Shown here piece after piece: positions 1-12,600 of a stretch of DNA of 64,000 bases. This DNA is from Salminus brasiliensis (lineage: Eukaryota; Chordata; Actinopteri; Characiformes; Bryconidae), in NCBI RefSeq assembly GCF_030463535.1, contig NC_132896.1, forward strand, positions 31,459,523 through 31,523,522. The letters are read 5' to 3'. The position numbers and the translations under genes were made by a program. A model generated the notes under the pieces. The model ran no database searches, was not told the DNA's origin, and saw only the letters and a program-made list of their open reading frames with translations. Every line of letters begins with the position of its first letter. Position 1 is the stretch's first letter.

Positions 1-47
<47 letters not shown>

Positions 48-341
48 TTAGCTAAAAGCTCACCACTATTAAACATTTAATGGTTAAATAGTTAACTATT
101 GCTTGTTAGTGATCTACAGGCAACGCCTGAAAGTCATCACGTGAATTATTCATGACAAAATTACCATATTCAACATCATTAAACCTCATCATCACCATCA
201 GAGTTAGCTCGAGTGTGTGTAGCAGCACAGCGGTACAGTCACGGTTTGGACATCTCCAGTGGGAATATGGCAAGCAGGCCCGCGGTTCTTCAGTTCAGTT
301 CATCTGAATTCATTTTAAGAATGTCAGCTTTAACCATTACT

Positions 342-391
<50 letters not shown>

Positions 392-515
392 CAGCATGGT
401 ATCATGTGACCAAGAGCTACTGGGCACTCATCAGTGGAAGCATTGGGGGGGGGAACGCGTTCTTCTAAAGCCAGAAGCTAGGACAATGGCTTTAGCCCTC
501 CGCGTTCCTCCGCGT

Positions 516-1175
516 TCTAGCTTCAGTCTCCAGGTTTTACCCAGCTTCGGCCTCCAGGTTTTACCCAGCTTCAGTCTCCAGGTTTTACCCAGCTTCAGCC
601 TCCAGGTTTTACCCAGCTTCAGCCTCCAGGTTTTACCCAGCTTCAGCCTCCAGGTTTTACCTAGCTTCGGCCTCCAGGTTTTACCTAGCTTCAGCCTCCA
701 GGTTTTACCCAGCTTCAGTCTCCAGGTTTTACCCAGCTTCAGCCTCCAGGTTTTACCCAGCTTCAGTCTCCAGGTTTTACCTAGCTTTAACTTACAGGTT
801 CTTCTAGCTTTAACTTACAGGTTCTTCTAGCTTTAACTTACAGGTTCTTCTAGCTTTAGCCTCCAGGTTTTACCTAGCTTCAGCTTCCAGGTTCTTCTAG
901 CTTCAGTCTCCATATTGTCCTAGCTTCAGCCCTCCGCATTCTCCTAGCTTCAGCCTCCAGGTTCTCCTAGCCTCAGCCTTCCGTGTTCACCTAGCTTCAG
1001 CCTTCCGTGTTCACCTAGCTTCAGCCTTCCAGGTTCTCCTAGCTTCAGCCTTCCAGGTTCTCCTAGCTTCAGCCTTCCAGGTTCTCCTAGCTTCAGCCTT
1101 CCAGGTTCTCCTAGCTTCAGCCTCCAGGTTCTCCTAGCTTCAGCCCTCCACGTTTCTCTAGCTTCTGTCTACAGG
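516..1175. repeat. 24-bp minisatellite, about 27 copies
   Basis: A unit close to AGCTTCAGCCTCCAGGTTTT plus four bases repeats from about 516 to 1175. Subtypes are spatially sorted: CCAGGTTTTACC copies on the left, a 23-bp CTTTAACTTACAGG variant near 785-855, and CCTTCCAGGTTCTCC copies on the right. An open frame of repeated LPSFSLQV runs through it by chance of period. It lies in rapgef2 intron 3. Confidence 0.9.
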
Positions 1176-1224
1176 TTCTCATGGATGCTGTATTTAAAGG
1201 ATAGGATTAGCTTATCTTAATGCT

Positions 1225-1335
1225 GAAGGCCCATAATGCTGGAGTCCATGTCTGTCAGAGCTGTTTTGGTTGTATGAGGAGGGCTTACACAATATGAGGC
1301 AGGTGGTTTTAATGTTATGGCTTATCAGTGTAAAA
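1225..1335. mobile_element. DNA-transposon end fragment (GGTGGTTTTAATGTTATGGC)
   Basis: AGTCCATGTCTGTCAGAGCT leads to CAGGTGGTTTTAATGTTATG and GCTTATCAGTGTA, the right end of a widespread fish DNA transposon. The same end is at 38938-39030. Confidence 0.5.
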
Positions 1336-1358
1336 TTATAGTGCTGTATTCTTTGAAA

Positions 1359-1390
<32 letters not shown>

Positions 1391-1959
1391 ATGAGTATAT
1401 TAGCTGCTATTAGGGATGATAAGCCAATGAGCTGCTTGCATTTGCAAGGGTGAACTGACCCGGGGAGAGACCCAAATACTGTGTCTTGCTCGAGGAGAAA
1501 AGAAAAATGGAGTGTGAAATTGGAGGGGAGTGTCTGAATGTGGGGGCTGGGATCACCCTTGGGATCATGGTGTGTGTGTGTGTGTATGCATGTGTCTTCA
1601 TCCAAGTCCAAAGGCAGGAAGAGGGGGCACAGAACAATAGCAAGACAAAGCCAAGAACCGCCTTCCAAAAACATTAGAGGATATTTGGGGGGGGGGGGGG
1701 GGGGGTGTTAACTGAACACACACTCTTGCAAAAAAAAAAAAGGGAGTGAGCCAAAACTGGGTCAGTGTGTTTAAGATAGAGATCAATAGCTGTGCCATCC
1801 AAGAACTGCTGTCCTGCTGCTGCACTCAGCCGTTTATTCCCTCATTAGAAGACGTGAGATAAGCGGGTCGTCTGCGTCGGAATGCCTGGAATACAGCCTT
1901 CACACGCTTAGCGCTATAAACCCTGGGCTTGTTTTCAGTGTTCATTTTAAGACCTTTTA

Positions 1960-3290
1960 TTCAGCAGCACTATAAACGAATCAGTACCTACTATAAATGA
2001 TTCTGTACCTACTATTAATTATTCAGAATCTGCTCTAAATGATGCAGTCTCTACTGTACATGATTCAGTCTTTACTGTACATGATTCAGCCTCTACTGTA
2101 CACGATTCAGTCTCCACCATAAAAGGTTCGGTTTCTACTATATGGTTCAGTATTAACTATAAATGATTCAGTAAATGGTTCACTATCTACTATAAGTGGT
2201 TCATAAACTACCAGAAATGATTCAGTCTCCACCATAAATGATTCAGTATATTCTATAAACGGATCAGAATCTACTATAAATGATTCAGACTCCACCATAA
2301 ATGATTCAGTATATTCTATAAATGGATCAGAATCTACTATAAATGATTCAGACTCTACCATAAATGATTCAATATATTCTATAAACGGATCAGAATCTAC
2401 TATAAATGATTCAGACTCTACCATAAATGATTCAATATACTATAAACGGATCAGAATCTACTATAAATGATTCAGACTCTACCATAAATGATTCAATATA
2501 TTCTATAAACGGATCAGAATCTACTATAAATGATTCAGACTCCACCATAAATGATTCAATATATTCTATAAACGGTTCAGAATCTACTATAAATGATTCA
2601 GACTCTACCATAAATGATTCAATATATTCTATAAACGGATCAGAATCTACTATAAATGATTCAGACTCTACCATAAATGATTCAATATATTCTATAAACG
2701 GATCAGAATCTACTATAAATGATTCAGACTCCACCATAAATGATTCAGACTCCACCATAAATGATTCAGTATATTCTATAAATGGATCAGAATCTACTAT
2801 AAATGATTCAGACTCTACCATAAATGACTCAATATATTCTATAAACGGATCAGAATCTACTATAAATGATTCAGACTCTACCATAAATGATTCAATATAT
2901 TCTATAAATGGATCAGAATCTACTATAAATGATTCAGACTCTACCATAAATGATTCAATATATTCTATAAACGAATCAGAATCTACTATAAATGATTCAG
3001 ACTCCACCATAAATGATTTAATATATTCTATAAACGGTTCAGAATCTACTATAATCATTCAGTATCTACTATAAATGATTCAGTCTCAAGTGTACATGGT
3101 TCAGTATCAACCATAAGTAGTTCAGTCTCCATTATAAATTATTCGGTCTCCACCATAAAAGGTTCAGTCTTTACTACATGATTCATTTATAGTAGATACT
3201 GAGCCATGTACTACTGTACATGACTCAGTATCTACTATGAATGATTCTGTAACTGATATACATGACTCAGACCTTCAAAAAGAATGCTGT
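1960..3290. repeat. 21-bp satellite with 63-bp higher-order unit (block 1)
   Basis: Monomers of the type TACTATAAATGATTCAGA (with three more bases) repeat through about 1.3 kb. From 2240 to 3050 they group in threes into a 63-bp unit. The edges are more divergent, and a few stray monomers occur at 3620-3690. Because the period is a multiple of three, frames stay open on both strands (2427-3074 plus, 2432-3058 minus); these are not genes. Confidence 0.93.
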
Positions 3291-3348
3291 AGACGCTCTC
3301 TCAATAGTGTTCGAATGAAGATCAATTGTCCATGTGGCTCAATACACT

Positions 3349-3605
3349 ATGTGGACAAAAGTATTGGGACATCAGATTATTCATTGTTTCTTGTGAAAAA
3401 AAACATACATTAAAAATTCAAGTTCATCCTGCTGTTGTTGTCTTTACTGTCCTGTACTGGGAAGACTCTGGAACACTGCTGTAAGGATGTGACTGCATTC
3501 AGCAACAAGAGTGTGAGTAAGGTCAGGATGTTAAAAAGTCACCACCCCACCTCATCCTCAATGTACTGGATGGAGCACCACCCAACATTTCAGAGAACAT
3601 AGCTA
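3349..3605. mobile_element. Tc1/mariner-derived non-autonomous element (fragment)
   Basis: It begins CACTATGTGGACAAAAGTAT, the end of a Tc1-type family seen several times in this window, and continues through the shared internal sequence (GGATGTTAAAAAGTCACCAC, ACTGGATGGAGCACCACC) before losing similarity. Confidence 0.6.
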
Positions 3606-4056
3606 TAAATGCTATAAATATAACTATAACTGCTGTAAATGATTCAGTAACTTCTTCTATAAATGATTCACCAGCTACAATAATTGATTTTAGAACTTAT
3701 GTGGTTTGAGAGTGAGGAATGGAAATATGGGCCCACATACAAACCCTTTAAAAGTTAAAGCAACATCATGTAGCAATTTTACCTTAAAATAGCAGCTTTT
3801 GGTTCATGTTGGTGCTCAATTTAGATGCTGCTTCTGTGTCACTCAGCTTGTACACAAATGCATGAGTACGGCTGTCGGCGAGGGGGGCGCTCAAATCGTG
3901 ATTAGTATTTACAGCAGTGGTGTAAAAGTGAAATACGCTCCCTTACCATAGAGGGCGCTCAGGAGCGGAAAAAACTATTCTCACATAATGCTGCTTTAAC
4001 GCCTAGAGGCAAAACTGAGAAAAATGATAAGGCTGGGAAAAGAAAGGAGCACTTAC

Positions 4057-4113
4057 TAGTAGAGCACTTCATTTGCTTCATGGCGTTCATAGCGCACGGT
4101 TTCACACATCATC
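4057..4113 (-). CDS. rapgef2: rapgef2 coding exon 3
   Basis: A 57-bp exon: its first base completes the Arg codon of exon 2, then it encodes [18 protein letters not shown] plus two bases of a further Tyr codon. The acceptor reads CTCTGCAG|GATG and the donor CTACTA|GTAAGT. The Leu usually found before MCET is Met here. Its polypyrimidine tract is drawn from a long CT-rich microsatellite. Confidence 0.96.
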
Positions 4114-4139
4114 CTGCAGAGTGAGAGAGCGAGAGAGCA

Positions 4140-4207
<68 letters not shown>

Positions 4208-4721
4208 CATTACTGGTCTATCTGTGAAGGATAACGGTTCGGCAGGACGGTTCAGGACCGTCCAGCTCTTATTATGAAATACAGAATAAGAGCATCTACA
4301 CACAGTTCAAGAGGATGAAGACCAGGCTTTCAGAAAGGAAAGCTTTTACGCTCTCTAGAGCCAGAACAGTGGCGTTTTTCTTTTCAGATATGGAAATATA
4401 ATATGATTATATTGATGTTTTCCCAATTTATTCTTTAAAAAGTATCAAACAAAAACAAAAATAAAAATAGAACCAGTCCAGAGTGTCACAACATGCACAT
4501 ACTTAAAGGTGGCCTAGAATGAGCAGAACTGTAAAACAGGCCAATTACCAAACCCCAAAACTGTAAAACAGTCATGTGAAAACGCCCTATTAAAATATAT
4601 TTAAACATATTTATGTTCTTTTGTAAATAATACATTTATAAAATATAATAAATACTATAAAAAATAATAAACACATATAAAATTAAACAAATATGTATAA
4701 CTATATCATATATATAATAAC

Positions 4722-4776
<55 letters not shown>

Positions 4777-4867
4777 CATATAAATTATACATATATACTT
4801 AGAATATATAATTATATAATAAATTGGGAAAACCTCAATATTATCCACAGTATGTTACAATATATTA

Positions 4868-4901
<34 letters not shown>

Positions 4902-4981
4902 TTGTCAAGACATTGCAAGGTGGTTGCTAAGGTATTGCTATGGTAAAATGTAAGGCCCCAAAAAGATGCTTGGTCTTAAAG

Positions 4982-5048
<67 letters not shown>

Positions 5049-5089
5049 CATATGCGCACAGTATATTAATATAATTTATATTATATATC

Positions 5090-5166
<77 letters not shown>

Positions 5167-5466
5167 ATCATATGTATATCCACCGCACTGGAAACCTCAC
5201 GCTGCTGCTGGCCAATTTTAAATGCATCGAAAATTGAACAGAAAAACACCTCCTTTCAATTCTCCACACACATCACATCACCCCATCACACTCCATCCAT
5301 CAACATCTGCCTATGTCTGCTCTTCAACATGCAAACCTTCATCCCACAGATCTGAAAACGTATCCTTCCCCTCCCACACACTCGCTCTTACCTCAGCTGA
5401 TGTTCTCTCAGGTTCGACAGGGCCTCCATGCCGTGGAGATAGGAATACACGATCTCAAGGTCCTGC

Positions 5467-5504
<38 letters not shown>

Positions 5505-6629
5505 GATCAAACACTGGCTACACATCCAGCAAATAATAACCAAACCAAAGAACCAAACGGTTCTTTAACTCGCAACAATAGTGGAACCCTTTTTTTTTGA
5601 GATGACGTGGTTCTATGAAAGGAAACGCCGCTAAAGTGGTTCTCACTGGTTGCTATGGTATCCCAGGTGGTTGCTATGCTGCTGCTGTGGTACAGCTGTA
5701 GGTTGCCAACCCGTTGCTAGATGGTTGCTAAGGCGTTGCTATGACATGGGGGTGGTAAAATGTGGGATTTGTGTCTCTAGGGGCTATATAGCTATTACAT
5801 AGAGGTACTTACATACGGTAGGTGTACTTTTGCAGACTATATATACACACCACGTGTCCAAATGTTTGTGGACACCCCTTCTTATGAATGCATTCCATAA
5901 TAGAGAAGACCTGTTCAACCAGCCATGCATTTTCATGTTTTTTTGAGATGTCATGGTTCCATTTACTGTAGAACCACTGCCTACTGTAGTTCTCACTGGT
6001 TGCTATGGTATCTCAGGTGCTTGCTATGGTGTTGCTGTGGAACAGCCGTTGGTTGCCAAGCCATTGCAAGGTGGTTGCTAAGGTGTTGCTATGATAGAAT
6101 GTAAGGTCCCAAAAAGATGCTTGGTCCTAAAGCTCTTCCAATACAAGCCTTGGCTAATAGAACAGTGTCCACACACTTTTGGCTAAAATATAAGCCACAA
6201 CACTACCGCACACGGAAGGCTAAGGGCCGCAGTCAGTGGGCCCTCTTGTCGCCCAGCGAGCGAGTGGGAGTGATTAAATGGAATTATGCTGGAACAAACA
6301 GCATCTGAGTCCAGCTAAAGGTCTCTGAATGCGGCTTCAGTGCCTCCACTGTGTGTCTGAGGACTATACACAGAGGACTGCGCTGAAACGCGGCAGGTCT
6401 GAGATATCAGCCCGGCCCAAAGACAGAAGTCTTACACACACATTCAGCTCAATTAGAGGACAAACGCAAACAGTTTACAAGAAATGCACAAACAAACCAG
6501 TATAGACATCAGGTGACACACACACACACACACACACACATGCTCTCAGAGAGGGCTATAAGTGGTGTGTCTGTTATACAGGACACTCTGTGTGTGTGTT
6601 TTTCTACATTCTGAGTCTTGGCCTTGTGG

Positions 6630-6694
<65 letters not shown>

Positions 6695-9600
6695 TTAATA
6701 CACGCACACAATATGTCCAAATGTTTGTGGACATCCCTTCTAAAGAATGCATTCAGTTGCACCCATTGCTGACACCGGTGTGCAAATGCATACGCACATA
6801 CAGAGCTGGTCTAATCTCATGTAGAGAAGCACTGCCAATAGAATAGGACTCTCTAGAGCAGATGGACATGAACCTATTGGCACTATGCTGCCTAACAGGT
6901 ATAACGCCCCCCAGCACTGAGCTGTGGAGCAGCTGGGGAGTTGAGTAGGGGAGTTGGGGATGAGGTGAGGCGGGGTGGTGATCATCCAACATCCTGACCT
7001 GACTAACGCTGGTGTAATCAAATCCTCACTACCTCCAAAATCTAGTAGAAAGCCTTCTTCTCTGGACAGTAGAGACACTTACTCCAACAAATGCAGAATA
7101 TATATATTTTTAATACCCTTAATAGATGAGCAGGTGTCCAAATACTTTTGTCCATAGTACATTTAGGACACATAGATTTATGTATGTGCTAATATTCCAT
7201 AATAATAAACCTGTGTGTGCATGGGCGGGTGTGTGTGTGTGTGTGTAAGAGAGAGCACACAGTGCCCCCTGTCCCCTCTCCTTGGCCACGCAGCGCCACA
7301 GATGCCAACACTGGGCCGCCTTTGTGCACTCAAAGGCATGCTGGGATATTGGCAGGACAAAAGGGCGTCTGTCCTCACACACAGGCTCGTTTCAGCCCGG
7401 CCTCGGGGACCTTATGCTACAGCACACAGACACTCACACACACGCGTGCACACACACACACACGCGCGCACCACTCGCTAAATATTAGCATTCTGCTATA
7501 CACCGATGCCTGCCACTTGGCACCAGGGGGAGACCCTTATAGCACACAGGAAGGCCTGGACATACAGGTACGGTTAATGACTGGAGGTGACCACTACAGA
7601 AGACCGGTACCTCATCTGAGACGGGTCTCTTATCAACGGAAGGCCATGACGAGCTGACCGACAAGCAAAGCAGGTCAGCTGGACCATGCAATGCCTCTGG
7701 CCTGCTGTTTTGACCATCCTATGTCTCTTCCAGGTGTGTGAATGAGGGGCCAGTTGGGCTCTGTCTCCCCCTGGTGTTGCGCCACAGTACTGCTATTCCA
7801 GAGACAGAACAGATAAGGCTTTATTTAAGGAGCAGTTCACTGTGAAGTCACATTTACACACTTTTCCCTGTACCTCAGACGCTCCTTCTGTCTGCAGATG
7901 TTTGGTAGCCAAAGCCGCCTCCGTCAGTTTCAGATAGGAGCTCCAGTGCAACACTAAAGGCCAACATCTACTTATTTTTACTTGCATTATTTATTTACAC
8001 TTTATTTTTTATCATTAAATCAACCTCAACTAATGGTCTTATGAGACGGACCTCAAGGACCTGGCTTATCTTGCGGATACACTATACGGACAAAAGTATT
8101 GGGACACCAAGGAAATCAAAGGTTTAAAAAAGCTTTTGCTGGAGTAACAGTCTCTCAGAGCTGGGCAATATGACGATATTTTAACGTATCGTGATACATT
8201 TTTTTATGGTGATAGACAATAAGCTTTTCTAAGCATATGGATGAGACTGTTAGTGTTTAATAAACACTGATCAGCTGCAGGTTTCATCACAGACAGTGTA
8301 ATTAGACTGGGTTAATCAGATGAAGAGCAGCAGATGTTACAGAGTATAAATCACTGTATTCAGTACAGGAGAGGATCTGAATGGTAGTTTATAAGAATCG
8401 GTCATGTGATAAATATCATGTATTGCGAAAAATGTCTATAAATATCATGATATAGTATTTATACCATATCACCGCTCTACTGTCCAGGGAACAAAGCAAG
8501 GCTTTCTATTAGATTTTGGAGAAGCATTTCAAGGATTTGAGGATTTGATTGCATTTAGTGACCGGAGCTTTGATATGGTCAGGATGTTGAATGATCACCT
8601 GATCACCTGATCACCACCCCACCTCATCATCCCAGACTCATTCCAAAAGTACTGGATGGAGCTCCACCATCCATCATTCCAGAGAACCCAGCTCTTCCAC
8701 TGCTCCACAGCTCCACAGAGTTCAGTTCATTAAAAATGAACTCTTCTTGACTTTTGAAGACAGTAAATGTACAGAATTAAGCAGAATTGAAATATATGGT
8801 GATTAAAAACCTGGTCCAGTCACATTACCCTCATTTCCTCTAGTAGTCTAGTAGCTAATCGTAGCCTAGAACCCTAGAAGACTCTAAAAGACTAAAGTCT
8901 GACTCGCTCCCATCTAAATACAATCGTTTGTCACAGACTATGATTTTACACAGACTGAGAATCCTGCAGGGTCACCATTTACTTCACTCCACTCCTTTAC
9001 TTAAATACCCATATATGCACATATTTACTCATATCTCTATATTATATATTATATTTATCTCATATCTGCCGATACACACTCCTACTGCACATTATTATTC
9101 ATTCATTCATTCATTCATTCATTATTCTTCCATTATTCATTATTAATTCTTTTTATTTATCAGTATTTTAACCTTTATTATTCTTTATTATTTTATCGTA
9201 TTCACTGTGCCGTTATTGTGGAATTGCTACTGGCTGCTAAATTTCCTTTAGTATCAATAAAGTATTTATCCATCCACCTTGAATTCTTATTATTTATTTA
9301 TTTATTTAATCATTATTTGTATTTATTTTTGCATTTTGAATGATATTATTTCGCTATTACATAAATATCATTTCAGCTTATATTATAATATATTATTTCA
9401 GCTTGATGCTGGAGAGAGAGAACTAATATATTAAATATCAGTGATTTTATGATTTTATGATTTTATCGGAACGTCTAGACGAGAAACAGACCGAGTCGAG
9501 GCCGATGGAGATGATGGGACCCTAGCAACACCTTCCGACACTGGAAATTTGTCTGCGACAGTGCCGACGCTTGAAAGTGGTTGGTGTAAGGCCGGCGCTT

Positions 9601-12600
9601 CTGGATTTATTAAACCAACCAACCAAAAAAAAAAACAAAACACCCAGCCCATCTGAGCTCTGACTCAGACCGGCGCAGTCAAGACGCTCTACACTTCTGC
9701 CACTAGATGGCAGCCTGCTGCTGAGTATCCGAGCCTCTGGTCCAGTGCACTCCCCTGGCCCTCAGCGCCGCTGCTGGCTGGAACGAAACGTAACCAGAAA
9801 ACTGTGGCTTCATTTTTTTTTCTCCCTCAAATATTGCTTCTAAATTCAACATGGAAAGAATGTGAGGAACCCCATTTCTTAAGCGCCAGCGTCCCCATTG
9901 GCCCCACGCTCTCTTACCGCTCCCTCTTTCTCTTTCTGTCTGTCTGAGAGTCTGAGATACAAGGACAGCAATTAACCCCTTAATAACGAGGCAAAAAAAG
10001 AGTCAATTTCTGCCTCTGAATCTGTTCTTCTTCCATAGCATGAGCCCTCAAGGCTGCTGTTGCTCTTACTGGGAATAAGATCCAACAAAACTGGCTGTAA
10101 TTCTGACTGTGCTTTTAGAAAATACACATATTTATACATATACACGTCTCCATTATGCCATTTTTTAGCATTATTTCATTATTTTAGAATAAATAATTAA
10201 TTATACACAAATTTAGGACTAAGGCTTGCCAGAGGACACCCAGACTCAAGGTCAAGGCCAAGATCGTCTCTTTTCACTCCTCCGATAATGCTCAGTCGTA
10301 CCTGTCCGGCCTCCCTCTGATGGTAGATACCTTCACATCAACTATGGCAAGATCTACCTGTAGGTCCTGTGAGGCGTTTTGGACGGTTATGGTACAGAGA
10401 TAAGTGGGATTATTACAGATAGAAATAGGTTTTATCGCACGGTCACTGCATTTCGACGAGCTCCGAGCTGTCCAGTGGTCCACTATGATCATGCTGCTCG
10501 CCATCAGCAGCCGGAGTCAGAGAGGGCATAGCTGGCCTCGCTCTCTCAGGGGTGGGTTGATGGCACTTCCAGGGTACGATTAGCTGTTGGATCGGAGCTG
10601 GGGAGCCATGCTTTCCTCAGAGTGCGTTGGATACCTAGCGATGCTGCCTCAGCGTCAGTTCGAGAAGAGGCGGTGGCTGACTTTGCATGTGTGTGGAGGG
10701 GGAGTGTGCTAGTTTGTGCTAGTCTTCACTCTCAAAGTGTTGGGGGCATTGCTAGCGATAGAGGGAGTTCACATGAACAGGGATTGGGTAATTGGCCTTC
10801 AAAACTGGGTAGAAATTTGGAAATAAATTGGAAAAATATAGAAATGATTTTTTAAAAGAAACTGGATTCTGATTATTAATGAATTACATGAAGATTGTTT
10901 AAATATGTTAAAAAGACAAAGGTTTTCATGGGTCACTAATTAGGACACCCCTGAAAACCACTGCAGTGCATCCAACAATAAGGGCAGCACTAAGCACTAA
11001 GTAGTAGAAAGAAAGGCAGCTCACAGAAAGCTCCAATTCCTCACGCTGATCCATTATACTAACCGAAGTGGACGTACAGCACACCAGCTCCTCCAGAGGC
11101 CCTCGAAATGCATCGCTGACAACAGGCAGGCCTAACAGCCAGAGCCAAGCAGCTACTCCACATTAAGCATGCGCTGGTATTTAAAGTAGTCCACTGTGTG
11201 TGCTGTCCTTTGTCAGAGGGGTTCTGCTGGACATGGTCACATAGTTTAAACCCGGGTTAACCATGAGCACCAGACCAACTGCAGCTACCACTACAGCACT
11301 GCAGCTCAGAGAGGCTGTGACGTAACCAGCGGCGTCACAGGTCAGGGCATCAGATGATTAAAGCTGAAACCCGAATGGGTGTAATTGCTTCTGCTGTAAT
11401 TAACGAGCCTGTCGAGCGCTGATGCTCGAACGAAGCTCCCACACACTAAAAAATGTATAAATAAATAAACACACAGGGGGCTAAAGCCACCAGCATGTCC
11501 AAAAGTTTGTAGACACCAATGTTCTTTAGTTTTTACTGCCACATTAGATATATTACATCCCTCTGCCTCCAATATCCACCTCCAACATTGCTCACAGCAG
11601 CGGGGTCAGGGCTTATCACTGTGGACCACACCCACACTCCTTAATGCTCTCCTGCTCCGGCCCAGCCTCATGACGACTTCCTCCTAAGAGTGCTTCGGGA
11701 CAAAAGGAGCTCTGTGTCCCGCGATTGGTCAGGCGCGAGGAGCCGAGGTTGGAGTGGCCGGACCTTATTGGCTCTGCGCCTCCCCAGGGGGAAGGCCGCG
11801 GGTGCCGTGGTAACGAGCTGAGTGACACGGTCCTCGGAGACTGGGAATGATGAAGCCCGAGAGGCTGAATGCAGACAATAGCCCACTTCAGCAGAGGCCT
11901 CTGTCGGGGCTACGGGAGGATTGCACCTCCAGTTGGTAAACAAGCGGCGGTTTCATCCGCTTCCCGAAAGAGCGCGGAGCTCTTCCTCCACTTTCTAAAA
12001 ATGCAGCACAAAGCAGTCTTGCGTAAGCCGAGAACAGGTTCGGGGGCGCGGGAGCTGAGGAGCCGGCCTCACAAAGCTCTGACAGACACAGCATTTCACA
12101 AAGCATTTCACCACAGCCCCCGACTGCAGGTGGACCTAAATGGGCCTGCTGAGCGTTTCTTAGGCTGCCTTTAGTATCTGCGCTCCCAGGACCTGCTTCG
12201 TGAATCCTCAATAGATACGTTTATAATAGGAGCTCAGATGTGTACTGATTTCTTCAGCTCCAGTGCTGGGCAGCATTCTGGTCCATTCACTACACCACAT
12301 ATTAAAAAATGACTTTTTAAAAATGAATCTTTCCCTTTTTCTACCCTTTTCTTACCCCACCCATTCTCTCCCTCGCTCCCCATAGCACTAGCAATGCTCC
12401 CCACACTAGGAGGGTAACACACGTCTCCTCCATGCAAAGCCTGCGAAGCTCATCTCCAAAGGACCATCCGGTTTCGTGTCTGTCTGATTTTAAGTAAACC
12501 TGCTTGTTACCATCAGCAAATTAGCATGGAGCCAAGCAAGCCCTGTAGTCCTTAAAGCCTTTATTATACACATGATAGATTATACGTTATATTATACGTT

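Larger units (their letters stand above)
2..1386. repeat. (CA)n microsatellites at 2-46, 344-389 and 1361-1386
   Basis: Three pure CA runs. The rest of 47-515 and 1175-1960 holds only transposon fragments, a G run (1687-1705) and no coding exon that I can see. Confidence 0.9.
4895..6135. repeat. GGTTGCTATGG repeat clusters
   Basis: Three clusters (4905-4990, 5635-5765, 5990-6135) share CAAGGTGGTTGCTAAGGT and CCCAAAAAGATGCTTGGTC with AAAGCTCT. A piece of a Tc1-derived end (GTGTCCAAATGTTTGTGGAC near 5856) lies between two of them. Confidence 0.6.

Noticed and set aside
213..830. 205-residue ORF with LPSFSLQV repeats
   Set aside because: Driven by the 24-bp minisatellite and a CA run.
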